From Candidatus Competibacteraceae bacterium (GTDB lineage: Bacteria > Pseudomonadota > Gammaproteobacteria > Competibacterales > Competibacteraceae), in the NCBI GenBank assembly GCA_020445005.1, contig JAGRHM010000146.1, positions 1 to 7,641 on the forward strand: a stretch of DNA of 7,641 nt, given 5' to 3'. This document shows positions 1 through 5,988 of this stretch, one piece after another; the first letter of the stretch is position 1; every line of letters begins with the position of its first letter. The position numbers and the translations under genes were made by a program. A model generated the notes under the pieces. That model did not search any database, was not told the DNA's origin, and saw only the letters and a list, made by a program, of their open reading frames with translations.

Positions 1-232
<232 letters not shown>

Positions 233-298
233 TCAATGAAAGTGTCGTTTACCTGCACTGTTAAACTACAACAAATCAGGATAAAAGGTTTAATCGAT

Positions 299-380
299 TG
301 TTTTGCAAAAGTAATGCGGCGCAATACGGCCGCCAGGCCGCCGCTAGGCCCGACGACCGCGACTTAGTCGCAGCAGGGCC
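299..380 (-). promoter_or_regulatory. Candidate transcription attenuator upstream of leuA
   Basis: Read on the minus strand, three alternative hairpins can be drawn. The first pairs GGCCC (376-380) with GGGCC (347-351) and encloses GCGAC/GTCGC; it covers the last Leu codons of the putative leader. The second pairs CGGGCC (347-352) with GGCCTG (334-339), using one G-U pair. The third pairs GCGGCG (339-344) with CGCCGC (316-321) and is followed by ATTACTTTTGC. The second shares bases with both others, so it could act as antiterminator when a ribosome stalls on Leu codons. The terminator stem is irregular, with a 17-nt interior that can partly fold, and the T-tract is weak, so the call is tentative. 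Confidence 0.35.
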
Positions 381-463
381 AGAGAGAGGATATGCGTGAA
401 AACAGGGTGAGTTGCGCCGGGAATGCAAACAAAACGGCTATGAAATCGACAGGGTTCAAACAT
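344..463 (-). CDS. Possible leucine-rich leader peptide of leuA
   Basis: This 39-codon frame (MFEPCRF...) ends with the segment ILSLALLRLSRGRRA followed by TAG. Five leucine codons fall within eight positions: CTC, CTG, CTG, CTG and CTA, at 386-388, 380-382, 374-376, 371-373 and 365-367. An AGGA lies 9 nt before the ATG at 463. The Leu cluster sits inside the first of three overlapping hairpins just upstream of leuA, the geometry of leader peptides in leu attenuators. The leucine run could be chance, and the first half of the peptide looks unremarkable. No clear sigma-70 promoter was found upstream. The role in leuA attenuation is inferred. Confidence 0.35.
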   Translation of the reverse strand: MFEPCRFHSRFVCIPGATHPVFTHILSLALLRLSRGRRA

Positions 464-512
464 CAGGGTCAATCCTCGCAAACGGTTCAATGGATCATCG
501 ACAACAGCAAAC

Positions 513-538
513 CCCGGCGCTCCGTTCAGGAGGCCGGG
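513..538 (-). terminator. GC-rich hairpin, possible terminator of the small membrane gene
   Basis: The arms CCCGGC-G-CTCC (513-523) and GGAGGCCGGG (529-538) pair over 10 bp with one bulged base and a 5-nt loop. On the minus strand the stem is followed by GGTTTGCTGTTGT, a weak T-rich tail. It sits between the small membrane protein gene and the putative leuA leader, so it may separate the two transcripts. The rest of the gene-free stretch 464-608 shows only a 7-bp inverted repeat (AACGGTT at 481-487, AACCGTT at 557-563) and no convincing gene or promoter. Confidence 0.3.
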
Positions 539-608
539 CAACTCAGTCGCAGTTCAAACCGTTCAGTGGATTGCATGCTTACTCAAGAGTTTTTAATACA
601 AAATAAGT

Positions 609-848
609 TCAGCGGAGCCGATTCGTTGTAGCCGTTCGCCGGGGATTGGGTTTGCGACGCGCGAAGCTTTTCATGAAAGGCCGTCTCTTGGCGCGATAAC
701 GAACCCGCATCTGTTGGATAATGATACCGGAAGTCAAAAGCGTTGCACCAAACAATTTTCCGGTGATACTTTCGATACCAAACAATGATATCAATCCTCC
801 CCCAATATAAACATACGGCAAAAGCTCATAAATCGGTTTTGGGATCAT
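609..848 (-). CDS. Small two-helix membrane protein, function unknown
   Basis: A 79-residue protein starting MIPKPIYELLPY. Two hydrophobic segments are visible, about residues 8-24 and 27-46, separated by a short polar turn. A strongly basic tail follows (RVRYRAKRR and FARRKPNPRR), so by the positive-inside rule the C-terminus is probably cytoplasmic. The KPIYELLPYxYxxGG opening resembles small uncharacterised inner-membrane proteins common in gammaproteobacteria, though no function follows from that. AAAGGA lies 7 nt before the ATG and fixes the start. The gene is divergent from the cytochrome b561 gene and lies upstream of leuA on the same strand. That it is a real gene is likely; its role cannot be given. 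Confidence 0.75.
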   Translation of the reverse strand: MIPKPIYELLPYVYIGGGLISLFGIESITGKLFGATLLTSGIIIQQMRVRYRAKRRPFMKSFARRKPNPRRTATTNRLR

Positions 849-927
849 GCTGTTATCCTTTATTGGATTTTTGACAATGCCCTTTGTGTCCCTGTTTTCA
901 GGACCCCTCGGAAAACCAGTAATTTTC

Positions 928-957
928 AGAATAGAAGATGACGACCTGTAACGTCAA
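928..957 (-). promoter_or_regulatory. Candidate sigma-70 promoter for the small membrane protein gene
   Basis: On the minus strand TTGACG (952-957) and TATTCT (928-933) are separated by 18 bp, about 80 bp upstream of the start codon. Each hexamer is a fair match to consensus (5/6 and 4/6). The -35 overlaps one of two CGTCAA direct copies (952-957 and 975-980) spaced 23 bp apart in the divergent promoter region. This is a motif match only. Confidence 0.35.
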
Positions 958-981
958 GCTTAACTGTCGACTAGCGTCAAC

Positions 982-1009
982 TTTACAAAAACCAGACAAT
1001 AACTATTTT
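982..1009 (+). promoter_or_regulatory. Candidate sigma-70 promoter for the cytochrome b561 gene
   Basis: TTTACA (982-987) and TATTTT (1004-1009) are spaced by 16 bp, with the start codon about 35 bp downstream. The hexamers match consensus at 5/6 and 4/6. This is a motif match only. A CGTCAA copy ends 2 bp upstream of the -35 hexamer. Confidence 0.35.
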
Positions 1010-1044
1010 CCACAACCATCCATGCCAAACGAGGCGATAGGGTC

Positions 1045-1719
1045 ATGACCGAAAAAAGCACAACCCTGCAAACCATCATGGTCTGGGATCTGCCGACCCG
1101 ACTGTTTCACTGGATTTTGGTCGCGTTGATGATCGCTCAGTGGTGGACCGCTGAGCAAAGCAGCACCATGGATTATCACGTCTGGGGGGGGTACGCCGTG
1201 CTGACACTGGTGTTGTTCCGCCTGATCTGGGGATTCATAGGCAGCGAAACCGTGCTGTTCAGCAACTTCGTGCGCGGTCCCGGCGCGGCGCTGATTTACG
1301 CCAAGGACCTAATACGGGGGGAAACGCCGCACTACCTTGGCCATAATCCCATGGGCGGCTGGTCAATTGTGGCGCTGTTAACCTTATTATTAATTCAGGC
1401 AGCCACCGGTTTGTTCGCCAACGACGACATCATGGTCGAGGGACCGCTATATGTGTGGGTGTCGAAAGATACCAGTGATTGGCTGACCCGCATTCACCAC
1501 TGGAATTTCAATCTGCTACTGGCAATGATCGCCATCCACCTGTCAGCGGTTTTCTTCTATCTGCTGGTTAAGCGGGAAAACCTGATCCATCCCATGCTCA
1601 GCGGTCGCAAGCATCTATCACCGGAACGGGTTGATCACCCGCCGCGAATGGTAAGTCCCTGGCTAGGGTTGGCGATGCTAATAGTCGCGGCAGTAAGCGT
1701 CTGGCTGCTGGTACGCTGA
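1045..1719 (+). CDS. Cytochrome b561-family membrane protein (di-haem b)
   Basis: A 224-residue integral membrane cytochrome b of the bacterial b561 / Ni,Fe-hydrogenase cytochrome b type, which passes electrons between the quinone pool and a periplasmic or dehydrogenase partner. Four main helices are visible at about 22-36, 45-65, 105-125 and 152-175, plus a fifth near 202-223. Family motifs are WDLPTRLFHW (14-23), HVWGGY (45-50), HNPMGGWS (100-107) and IHHWNFN (150-156) followed by H165. Likely haem ligands are among H22, H45, H151/H152 and H165; the exact assignment is inferred. GAGG lies 10 nt before the ATG. The gene converges on the cytochrome c' gene across a shared palindrome, and b561/c' neighbours are a recurring proteobacterial arrangement, so c' is the plausible electron partner. 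The family is clear; the physiological donor is not. Confidence 0.9.
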   Translation: MTEKSTTLQTIMVWDLPTRLFHWILVALMIAQWWTAEQSSTMDYHVWGGYAVLTLVLFRLIWGFIGSETVLFSNFVRGPGAALIYAKDLIRGETPHYLGHNPMGGWSIVALLTLLLIQAATGLFANDDIMVEGPLYVWVSKDTSDWLTRIHHWNFNLLLAMIAIHLSAVFFYLLVKRENLIHPMLSGRKHLSPERVDHPPRMVSPWLGLAMLIVAAVSVWLLVR

Positions 1720-1736
1720 GCCCGCATCAGAATGCG

Positions 1737-1762
1737 AAAGGCCATGTTGCAACATGGCCTTT
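1737..1762. terminator. Perfect 26-bp palindrome, probable bidirectional terminator
   Basis: The arm AAAGGCCATGTTG is followed at once by its exact reverse complement CAACATGGCCTTT. The transcript can fold an AAAGGCC...GGCCTTT hairpin whose A-rich start and T-rich end are the same read from either strand. It lies 17 nt after the b561 stop and 53 nt after the c' stop, so it can serve both convergent genes. The T-run is short (TTT). A second hairpin with arms CCGCGC and GCGCGG lies at 1768-1784. Confidence 0.75.
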
Positions 1763-1767
1763 GTGGT

Positions 1768-1784
1768 CCGCGCTTCAGGCGCGG
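1768..1784. terminator. Second hairpin between convergent cytochrome genes
   Basis: CCGCGC and GCGCGG form a perfect 6-bp GC stem around a TTCAG loop, 31 nt past the c' stop codon. No T-tract follows on either strand, so it would at most support the neighbouring palindrome or protect the transcript end. Confidence 0.35.
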
Positions 1785-1815
1785 CGCGTGGGCAAATGCA
1801 ATCGACGATGCTTAC

Positions 1816-2286
1816 TTAATCCTTGCGAAATTCCTTGTGACACGCCTTGCAGGTTTCAGCGGTCTTGCCGAATTGCGCCTTGATGGCGGCTTCATCCCCA
1901 CCCTTAGCGACTTCGGTCAGCTTGACGGCTTCCTGCTGAAAATCATTCATAGCGGTTTCGAACTTGTCCCAGTTTGTCCAGATTTCTGGCTTGGCCTCGG
2001 TATGTTTGACCGCATCCGGCCCGGAACCTTTGGCGAAACCTTCCAGCGCCGCCTTGCTCATCAATTCCACATATTGCGCATGGCGAGCGACCGCGGCTGC
2101 GTCAAAGGGAACCTCGCCTTTGACCATGGCGGCAATGGGTTTAAAATTCCAGCCGATAATCGTATAGACAGACTGCCGGTATTCAGCAACGTCTTTCGGT
2201 TTTGGATCTGCGGCGCTGGCCACAGTCAAAAAACCCAGGCTGATAAGACTACTCGCTAGACCGATGCCCAGTAATTTCTTATTCAT
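1816..2286 (-). CDS. Cytochrome c' (periplasmic haem protein)
   Basis: A 156-residue precursor of cytochrome c', a periplasmic four-helix c-type cytochrome whose five-coordinate haem binds NO and is linked to NO tolerance or electron transfer. A Sec signal peptide is visible: MNKK, a hydrophobic core at 5-22, then ASA with probable cleavage after residue 25. The mature chain shows the family pattern YRQSVYTIIGW (36-46), MVKGEVPFDAAA, KPEIWTNWDKF, and the haem site CKACH (C146, C149, H150) close to the C-terminus, as is usual for the family. AAGGGG about 9 nt before the ATG is the likely ribosome site. The gene lies downstream of the patatin gene on the same strand but 123 bp away, so it probably has its own promoter. 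It is convergent with the b561 gene. Identity is very secure; the NO role is family knowledge. Confidence 0.95.
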   Translation of the reverse strand: MNKKLLGIGLASSLISLGFLTVASAADPKPKDVAEYRQSVYTIIGWNFKPIAAMVKGEVPFDAAAVARHAQYVELMSKAALEGFAKGSGPDAVKHTEAKPEIWTNWDKFETAMNDFQQEAVKLTEVAKGGDEAAIKAQFGKTAETCKACHKEFRKD

Positions 2287-2342
2287 CAGTTTGTTGCCCC
2301 TTGGAATTGTGACTAAAAAAGTCTGATATCAATAATCATGGC

Positions 2343-2355
2343 ATAACACTGTTAT
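2343..2355. promoter_or_regulatory. Inverted repeat upstream of cytochrome c'
   Basis: ATAACA and TGTTAT form a perfect 6-1-6 inverted repeat centred about 63 bp before the c' start codon, in the only gap where its promoter can lie. It could be a dimeric regulator site. It does not match the FNR, NsrR or NorR consensus by eye, and no clear -10/-35 pair was found beside it. Confidence 0.3.
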
Positions 2356-2409
2356 TTTGCAAGCGTAAACTGAAGGTCGGCTGAATCATGCAATCCATCG
2401 CTACGTAAC

Positions 2410-4650
2410 TCAAAACAGCTTGCCGAGCAGCATGTACAACGAGGCATTGCCGCCCTGGGCGTAACCGCCCGCGAAGTAAAAGGGTCCTAGCGGCGTATCC
2501 ACGCCCAGAAACAAACTGCCTGCCGGGATTAGCGAATCGAAATCGATATCGCGATACTCATTCCAGACGCCGCCGACTTCCAACGATCCACCTGCATAGA
2601 TCGGAATAGTAAACGCTGAAGAAGCGCTATCCAGCCGATACATATAAATCACTTCGCCAAGCGCGGCGTATTCACCGGAAAGTTGACCTGGCTGATAACC
2701 CGACAGGTTCAGGAAACCGCCCAGTAAAAACAGATCCTGAATACCCATATCACCGGACAACCGGCCAGCCAAATGAAGGCGGGGAATGATTGAATATTTG
2801 CCCCAGGTATAGGCATGGGCGTAATTCAGGCTCAAGGTCCGGACATTCTGGTCAGCGCCCAGGGTGGTCAGTGAATCACGGAAGATCAGGTTGCCGGCAT
2901 AGCCCGAATTAGGGAAGCTGATGTTATCAAGCGTATCCGCTTCCCAACGCAGCGAATAACCCCCATCGTCGAACCGTCCCTCGTAGTCGGAAGGCTGCCC
3001 CAGACGCAGATCGTTACGACCGTGAGCATAGCGCAACCCCAGAGATAAACGTCCCCAACGCTCCAAGTTCCGGCCAACGTTGAAGCCCACTTCATTGCGA
3101 TAGACCCGGAAGCTACTGCTTTCTCCATAGACACCATTAAACAAATCCAGATTGTACTGCTCGTAGCGTAGATAAGGATTAATGAAATATTGCTGATCGG
3201 CATCCAGCGGCTGATAGAAATCGCTGAGCAGGGCGATATTGCTGCCCAACTGGATAAAATTGCGCCATTGACCGCCCAGATCATTCAGTTCCGACATGGT
3301 GTAGGCCGCACTGACGTCGAATTCCGCATCACCTTTGAGATTAGCGCCGAGAAACAATCCGAATTGCAACGTATCCGTACCGATATCTTTAGGCACGGTC
3401 TCGACCACCAAACCGGTTTGGCCATGCTCTTTAGCCAGCGTGTAGTTAACCCGCTGGAAGTCGCCCATGCCATAAATTTCGTTCAGGTTGCGATTGAGTT
3501 TCTGCGGATCAAGCCGGTCGCCAGGTTTAATCTGCAATTGTTGCTCAATAACCTGGTCGGACAATCGGGAACCGTTATTGATGCGAATAAAGTCGATGAC
3601 CGGTTGATCGGAACCCGGCGCCAGCGGCAGAGTGGCGAGGTAGACCTGGTAGCCTTCTGGAGAGATAGAGAGTCGACTCAGATCGCTTCTTTTTCCTTGA
3701 GCGGCGATATAACCGAAGCGGACGGCATCGGGGGAACGGTCGAAATCGATGCTGGACACGTCCTGAAGATCCGGCGTGATCAGGATATCCTTTTTTCCCA
3801 GAGTTTTGACCTGCTCTATCACATTACGCACCGTCAGGATGGTGGTCAACTGATTGGTCACCGACAAAAACGAATTCAGTTCGTCGGCGGGCGCCAGGGG
3901 CGCGCCGACATCCACCGCGATAACGACATCGGGGCGGCAGAGTTTTCGGACGACATCAATGGGCAGATTGTTAGAAACACCTCCATCCACCAGGATTTTT
4001 CCATCCAGTTGCACCGGCGCCAAGGCGCTGGGGATGGACATGCTGGCGCGCATCGCCTTAGCCAGCTCACCAGAACCGAGCACAACCGGTTCGCCGGTCG
4101 CCAGATCGGTAGCGACCGCCCGGTAGGGAATGCGCAGTTGGTCGAAATCATGAACACTCGCCGCCGGCAAAGACAGTTCCTCCAGCAACAGCAACAGGTT
4201 CTGGCCTTCCAGCAGGCCCTTGGGCAAAGTAACACCTTCAGCATTCAGACCGACTGTGGCGTCAATCAGCACTCGCTGTTCCTGCTTCTTGCGAAAGGGT
4301 AGGTCCGCGCGTGGCGGACCATCCTTGAAGACTTCCGGCCAGTCGATCTGCGAGAGCTTCTCCTCCATCTGTTCAGGCGTCATACCTGATGCATACAATC
4401 CGCCGATGATCGAACCCATACTCGTGCCAGCGACACAATCAATCGGAACGTGCATCTCCTCCAGGGTCTTCAGCACGCCGACATGGGCTATACCGCGGGC
4501 GCCGCCGCCGCCCAGCACCAGCCCGACGCGCGCGCGGTCCTTGGCGGCTTCGGCGGTTGCGACAAGTTCTGGAACGGGCACAACGCCAAGTCCCATCAAT
4601 AAAATCATCATCCAAAGAAACCGGCGAAGGCATAGACTTAAACTGGGCAT
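2410..4650 (-). CDS. Patatin-like phospholipase, type Vd autotransporter (PlpD-like)
   Basis: A 746-residue protein close in size to PlpD. Residues 1-35 form a Sec signal (RRFLWMMILLMGLG core, cleavage probable after AEA). The patatin domain follows: oxyanion loop GGGGARG (47-53), nucleophile elbow GTSMG (75-79, S77) and DGG (222-224, D222), the full Ser-Asp dyad of an active lipase. Residues about 350-420 read as one POTRA domain. From 425 to the end are amphipathic beta strands ending GKLF, a C-terminal aromatic typical of BamA-assembled barrels (surface-antigen family). The lipase is therefore probably displayed on or released from the outer membrane. The ATG at 4650 is preferred because it begins the signal peptide. 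A TTG start 38 codons further upstream would overlap the divergent gene and add a non-signal extension. No strong ribosome site is seen at 4650. Substrate is unknown. Confidence 0.92.
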   Translation of the reverse strand: MPSLSLCLRRFLWMMILLMGLGVVPVPELVATAEAAKDRARVGLVLGGGGARGIAHVGVLKTLEEMHVPIDCVAGTSMGSIIGGLYASGMTPEQMEEKLSQIDWPEVFKDGPPRADLPFRKKQEQRVLIDATVGLNAEGVTLPKGLLEGQNLLLLLEELSLPAASVHDFDQLRIPYRAVATDLATGEPVVLGSGELAKAMRASMSIPSALAPVQLDGKILVDGGVSNNLPIDVVRKLCRPDVVIAVDVGAPLAPADELNSFLSVTNQLTTILTVRNVIEQVKTLGKKDILITPDLQDVSSIDFDRSPDAVRFGYIAAQGKRSDLSRLSISPEGYQVYLATLPLAPGSDQPVIDFIRINNGSRLSDQVIEQQLQIKPGDRLDPQKLNRNLNEIYGMGDFQRVNYTLAKEHGQTGLVVETVPKDIGTDTLQFGLFLGANLKGDAEFDVSAAYTMSELNDLGGQWRNFIQLGSNIALLSDFYQPLDADQQYFINPYLRYEQYNLDLFNGVYGESSSFRVYRNEVGFNVGRNLERWGRLSLGLRYAHGRNDLRLGQPSDYEGRFDDGGYSLRWEADTLDNISFPNSGYAGNLIFRDSLTTLGADQNVRTLSLNYAHAYTWGKYSIIPRLHLAGRLSGDMGIQDLFLLGGFLNLSGYQPGQLSGEYAALGEVIYMYRLDSASSAFTIPIYAGGSLEVGGVWNEYRDIDFDSLIPAGSLFLGVDTPLGPFYFAGGYAQGGNASLYMLLGKLF

Positions 4651-4696
4651 GGGACGCAACCGCGATGGGCTATGGTTTGAGGGGGTATTCAGCGAA

Positions 4697-4724
4697 ATTT
4701 CAGATAGTGTATGCCAGATTTCAG
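4697..4724. promoter_or_regulatory. Paired ATTTCAG repeats in the divergent promoter region
   Basis: Two exact ATTTCAG copies (4697-4703 and 4718-4724) are 21 bp apart, two helical turns. They lie in the 102-bp gap between the patatin gene and the Trp-rich peptide gene. The first also overlaps the palindrome GAAATTTC (4694-4701). They could bind a regulator of one or both genes. No convincing sigma-70 promoter was found here on either strand. Confidence 0.25.
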
Positions 4725-4752
4725 CGGTAATATGAAGCGACAGGAGACGGTC

Positions 4753-5121
4753 ATGACTGATCAAGAAAACGATTTCTTACCAAATGAAACCGAGATGGTA
4801 GAATCGGAACTTTGCGAACGCCGAAATTTTCTAGTGGGTCTGGGCAAATGGTCAAAAGCAGTGATCGGCGGCGTGTTGCTGGGTGGGTTACTCGCCCCTG
4901 GGCGTGACGCTGAAGCCGTAGGCTGGGCGAATCGCGATGGTGGCAAGGGCAGTTGGGTAAACTTCCCAGGCGGTTGGGGTCCCGGCTGGTACAACCGGCG
5001 CCCCGGCGGCTGGTACAACCGGCGGCCTGGCTGGTATAACCGGCGACCGGGCGGCTGGTACAATCGGCGGCCCGGCTGGTATAACGGCCCCGGCTGGGGC
5101 GGCAGTTGGTTCAATCGCTAA
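4753..5121 (+). CDS. Tat-leader W-x-N repeat peptide, probable cyclophane RiPP precursor (GrrA/OscA-like)
   Basis: A 122-residue peptide in three parts. Residues 1-22 are acidic. Residues 23-55 look like a twin-arginine export signal: ERRNFLVG, a hydrophobic stretch at 36-48, then AEA with possible cleavage after 55. The rest is rich in Gly, Trp, Tyr, Asn, Arg and Pro. It contains eight W-x-N triplets, starting at W58, W68, W79, W87, W94, W102, W109 and W119; the middle five are WYN within GWYNRRPG units. W-x-N is the site that radical-SAM cyclophane synthases cross-link in GrrA/OscA and related triceptide peptides, so a modified exported peptide is inferred. AGGAG at 4742-4746, 6 nt before the ATG, selects 4753 over in-frame ATGs at 4711 and 4732. 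The next gene begins 3 nt after the stop and carries a SPASM-like domain. That it is a gene is near certain; modification is unproven. The alternative is an unmodified surface or cell-envelope protein. Confidence 0.85.
   Translation: MTDQENDFLPNETEMVESELCERRNFLVGLGKWSKAVIGGVLLGGLLAPGRDAEAVGWANRDGGKGSWVNFPGGWGPGWYNRRPGGWYNRRPGWYNRRPGGWYNRRPGWYNGPGWGGSWFNR
4984..5085 (+). repeat. In-frame 45-bp tandem repeat encoding GWYNRRPG units
   Basis: Two full 45-bp copies (4984-5028 and 5029-5073) each encode GWYNRRPGGWYNRRP, followed by a partial third ending in WYN. Within a copy the sub-units are 24 and 21 bp. The two copies differ at five bases (TAC/TAT, CGC/CGA, CCC/CCG, AAC/AAT, CCT/CCC), all at third positions and all silent. 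The duplication is therefore not brand-new, and the peptide sequence appears to be conserved by selection. Confidence 0.9.
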
Positions 5122-5124
5122 CTC

Positions 5125-5946
5125 ATGCCTATGAATGAATTCATCCGTAATATTCCACTGCATTGTCTGCCGCTCGGCTCGAAGGAACAGATTATCGTCC
5201 GCACCCATGAACCGGCGGCGCTTCCTGCTGCTTTAGCGAGCGAGAATCCTGAACAGGTCATCGCGGTGCAACTACTCTCGTTAGCCGCCGATTCCGAATC
5301 TCTGAACGCCTGGGCGGCGGGCTTGCCGGTAGAACTGGTCATGGCGGATCCGGCTACCGAGTTTCCCCTGTTGTATCGCCACACTCCGTTGCTCGACCAG
5401 CATCCGGTGCGAGTGGTTGTCCCCGTTCGGCCCGGATTCTTTAACGCGGTTAAAACAGCAGTGGCGCTGGATTTCGCAGTGCAACTGGACGTGGGGCAGC
5501 CTGATCCAGCGTTGATTGAAGAGCTGGCGGCAGTGTTAAAATTTTATCTTCATCAATCGACGGTAGCGCAACCGATTGAGTATTTCCAGGGAGCGCTGCT
5601 CGGCTTTTACCACGAAGAACCGGCGTCGCTGTGGGCTATTCTCGATGAAGATCCCCAGTGGCTGCGCTATGTTGCCGATGATGGCGCAGAGTCACTGAAC
5701 GGACGGCTGGCCGGAGCCGGGATCAAGACATTGGCGCCCGATGTCGAGTTGGATGTTTGGATCGAGCAGGTTCTAGCGATGCACGAGGAATGCCGTAACT
5801 GCGAGTTTCTCCGCCATTGTGGCGGCTACTTCAAGTGGCCGCGCCAGGATTACGATTGCGCCGGCGTTAAACGGCTGTTCAGTGAATTACGAGAGGCTGC
5901 TAGCGAGCTGCGCCGCGATATCGAAGCCGCGCCGGTTTCGGAATAG
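5125..5946 (+). CDS. SPASM-like domain protein lacking the radical-SAM motif, probable partner of the repeat peptide
   Basis: A 273-residue soluble protein with no signal peptide or membrane helix. The C-terminus holds a four-cysteine cluster, C223-x2-C226-x5-C232-x12-C245, in the setting CRNCEFLRHCGGYFKWP. This closely resembles the SPASM auxiliary Fe-S region (CxxC...CGGxY...C) of radical-SAM peptide maturases of the GrrM/OscB and FxsB type. Only one other cysteine exists (C14), so the CxxxCxxC SAM-cluster motif is absent. The preceding part (about 92-150) alternates predicted strands and helices (VRVVVPV, then AVQLDV, then PIEYFQ), compatible with a barrel remnant. The gene starts 3 nt after the peptide gene with no clear ribosome site, suggesting translational coupling; ATG 5131 is an alternative start. 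A role in binding, modifying or presenting the repeat peptide is inferred. It could be a truncated maturase that needs a radical-SAM enzyme encoded elsewhere. Confidence 0.8.
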   Translation: MPMNEFIRNIPLHCLPLGSKEQIIVRTHEPAALPAALASENPEQVIAVQLLSLAADSESLNAWAAGLPVELVMADPATEFPLLYRHTPLLDQHPVRVVVPVRPGFFNAVKTAVALDFAVQLDVGQPDPALIEELAAVLKFYLHQSTVAQPIEYFQGALLGFYHEEPASLWAILDEDPQWLRYVADDGAESLNGRLAGAGIKTLAPDVELDVWIEQVLAMHEECRNCEFLRHCGGYFKWPRQDYDCAGVKRLFSELREAASELRRDIEAAPVSE

Positions 5947-5958
5947 CGACGGTCAAAC

Positions 5959-5982
5959 AGTGATCAAGTATCAGTGATCACT
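5959..5982. terminator. Hairpin between convergent genes
   Basis: AGTGATCA (5959-5966) and TGATCACT (5975-5982) are a perfect 8-bp inverted repeat with an 8-nt loop. The same bases also form a direct repeat of CAGTGATCA (5958-5966 and 5972-5980). It lies 13 nt after the SPASM-like gene and 7 nt after the stop of the convergent acyl-CoA synthetase. No long T-tract follows; on the plus strand only CTCTTGGGTT does. A bidirectional terminator is the simplest reading. Confidence 0.45.
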
Positions 5983-5988
5983 CTTGGG

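Noticed and set aside
450..475. GGTTCAAAC resembling a tRNA T-arm
   Set aside because: No acceptor, D or anticodon stems could be fitted around it.
392..631. 79-codon plus-strand frame upstream of the small membrane protein
   Set aside because: It is low in recognisable pattern, overlaps the end of the opposite-strand gene, and lies over the candidate leuA leader; the ribosome site is too close to the ATG.
1732..2259. Plus-strand frame opposite cytochrome c'
   Set aside because: It begins in the terminator palindrome and is antisense to an unmistakable cytochrome c' gene.
2310..2335. TTGATATCAG as an FNR-type site before cytochrome c'
   Set aside because: The two half-sites abut with no 4-bp spacer, so it does not fit the FNR consensus.
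3190..4302. Long plus-strand open frame inside the patatin gene
   Set aside because: It is antisense to a fully recognised coding region, has no family motif and is best explained by codon bias of the real gene.
4651..4764. TTG-initiated 38-codon extension of the patatin gene
   Set aside because: It would overlap the divergent peptide gene and its ribosome site, and would bury the signal peptide; ATG 4650 starts the signal directly.
4984..5096. Regular repeats resembling a CRISPR array or minisatellite
   Set aside because: Units are contiguous, in frame, 21/24 bp, without spacers, and vary only at silent positions; they are coding repeats.
4761..5114. Minus-strand Pro/Gln/Tyr-rich frame opposite the repeat peptide
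   Set aside because: It is a mirror of the repeat codons; the plus frame has a strong ribosome site, a Tat-like leader and silent-only variation.
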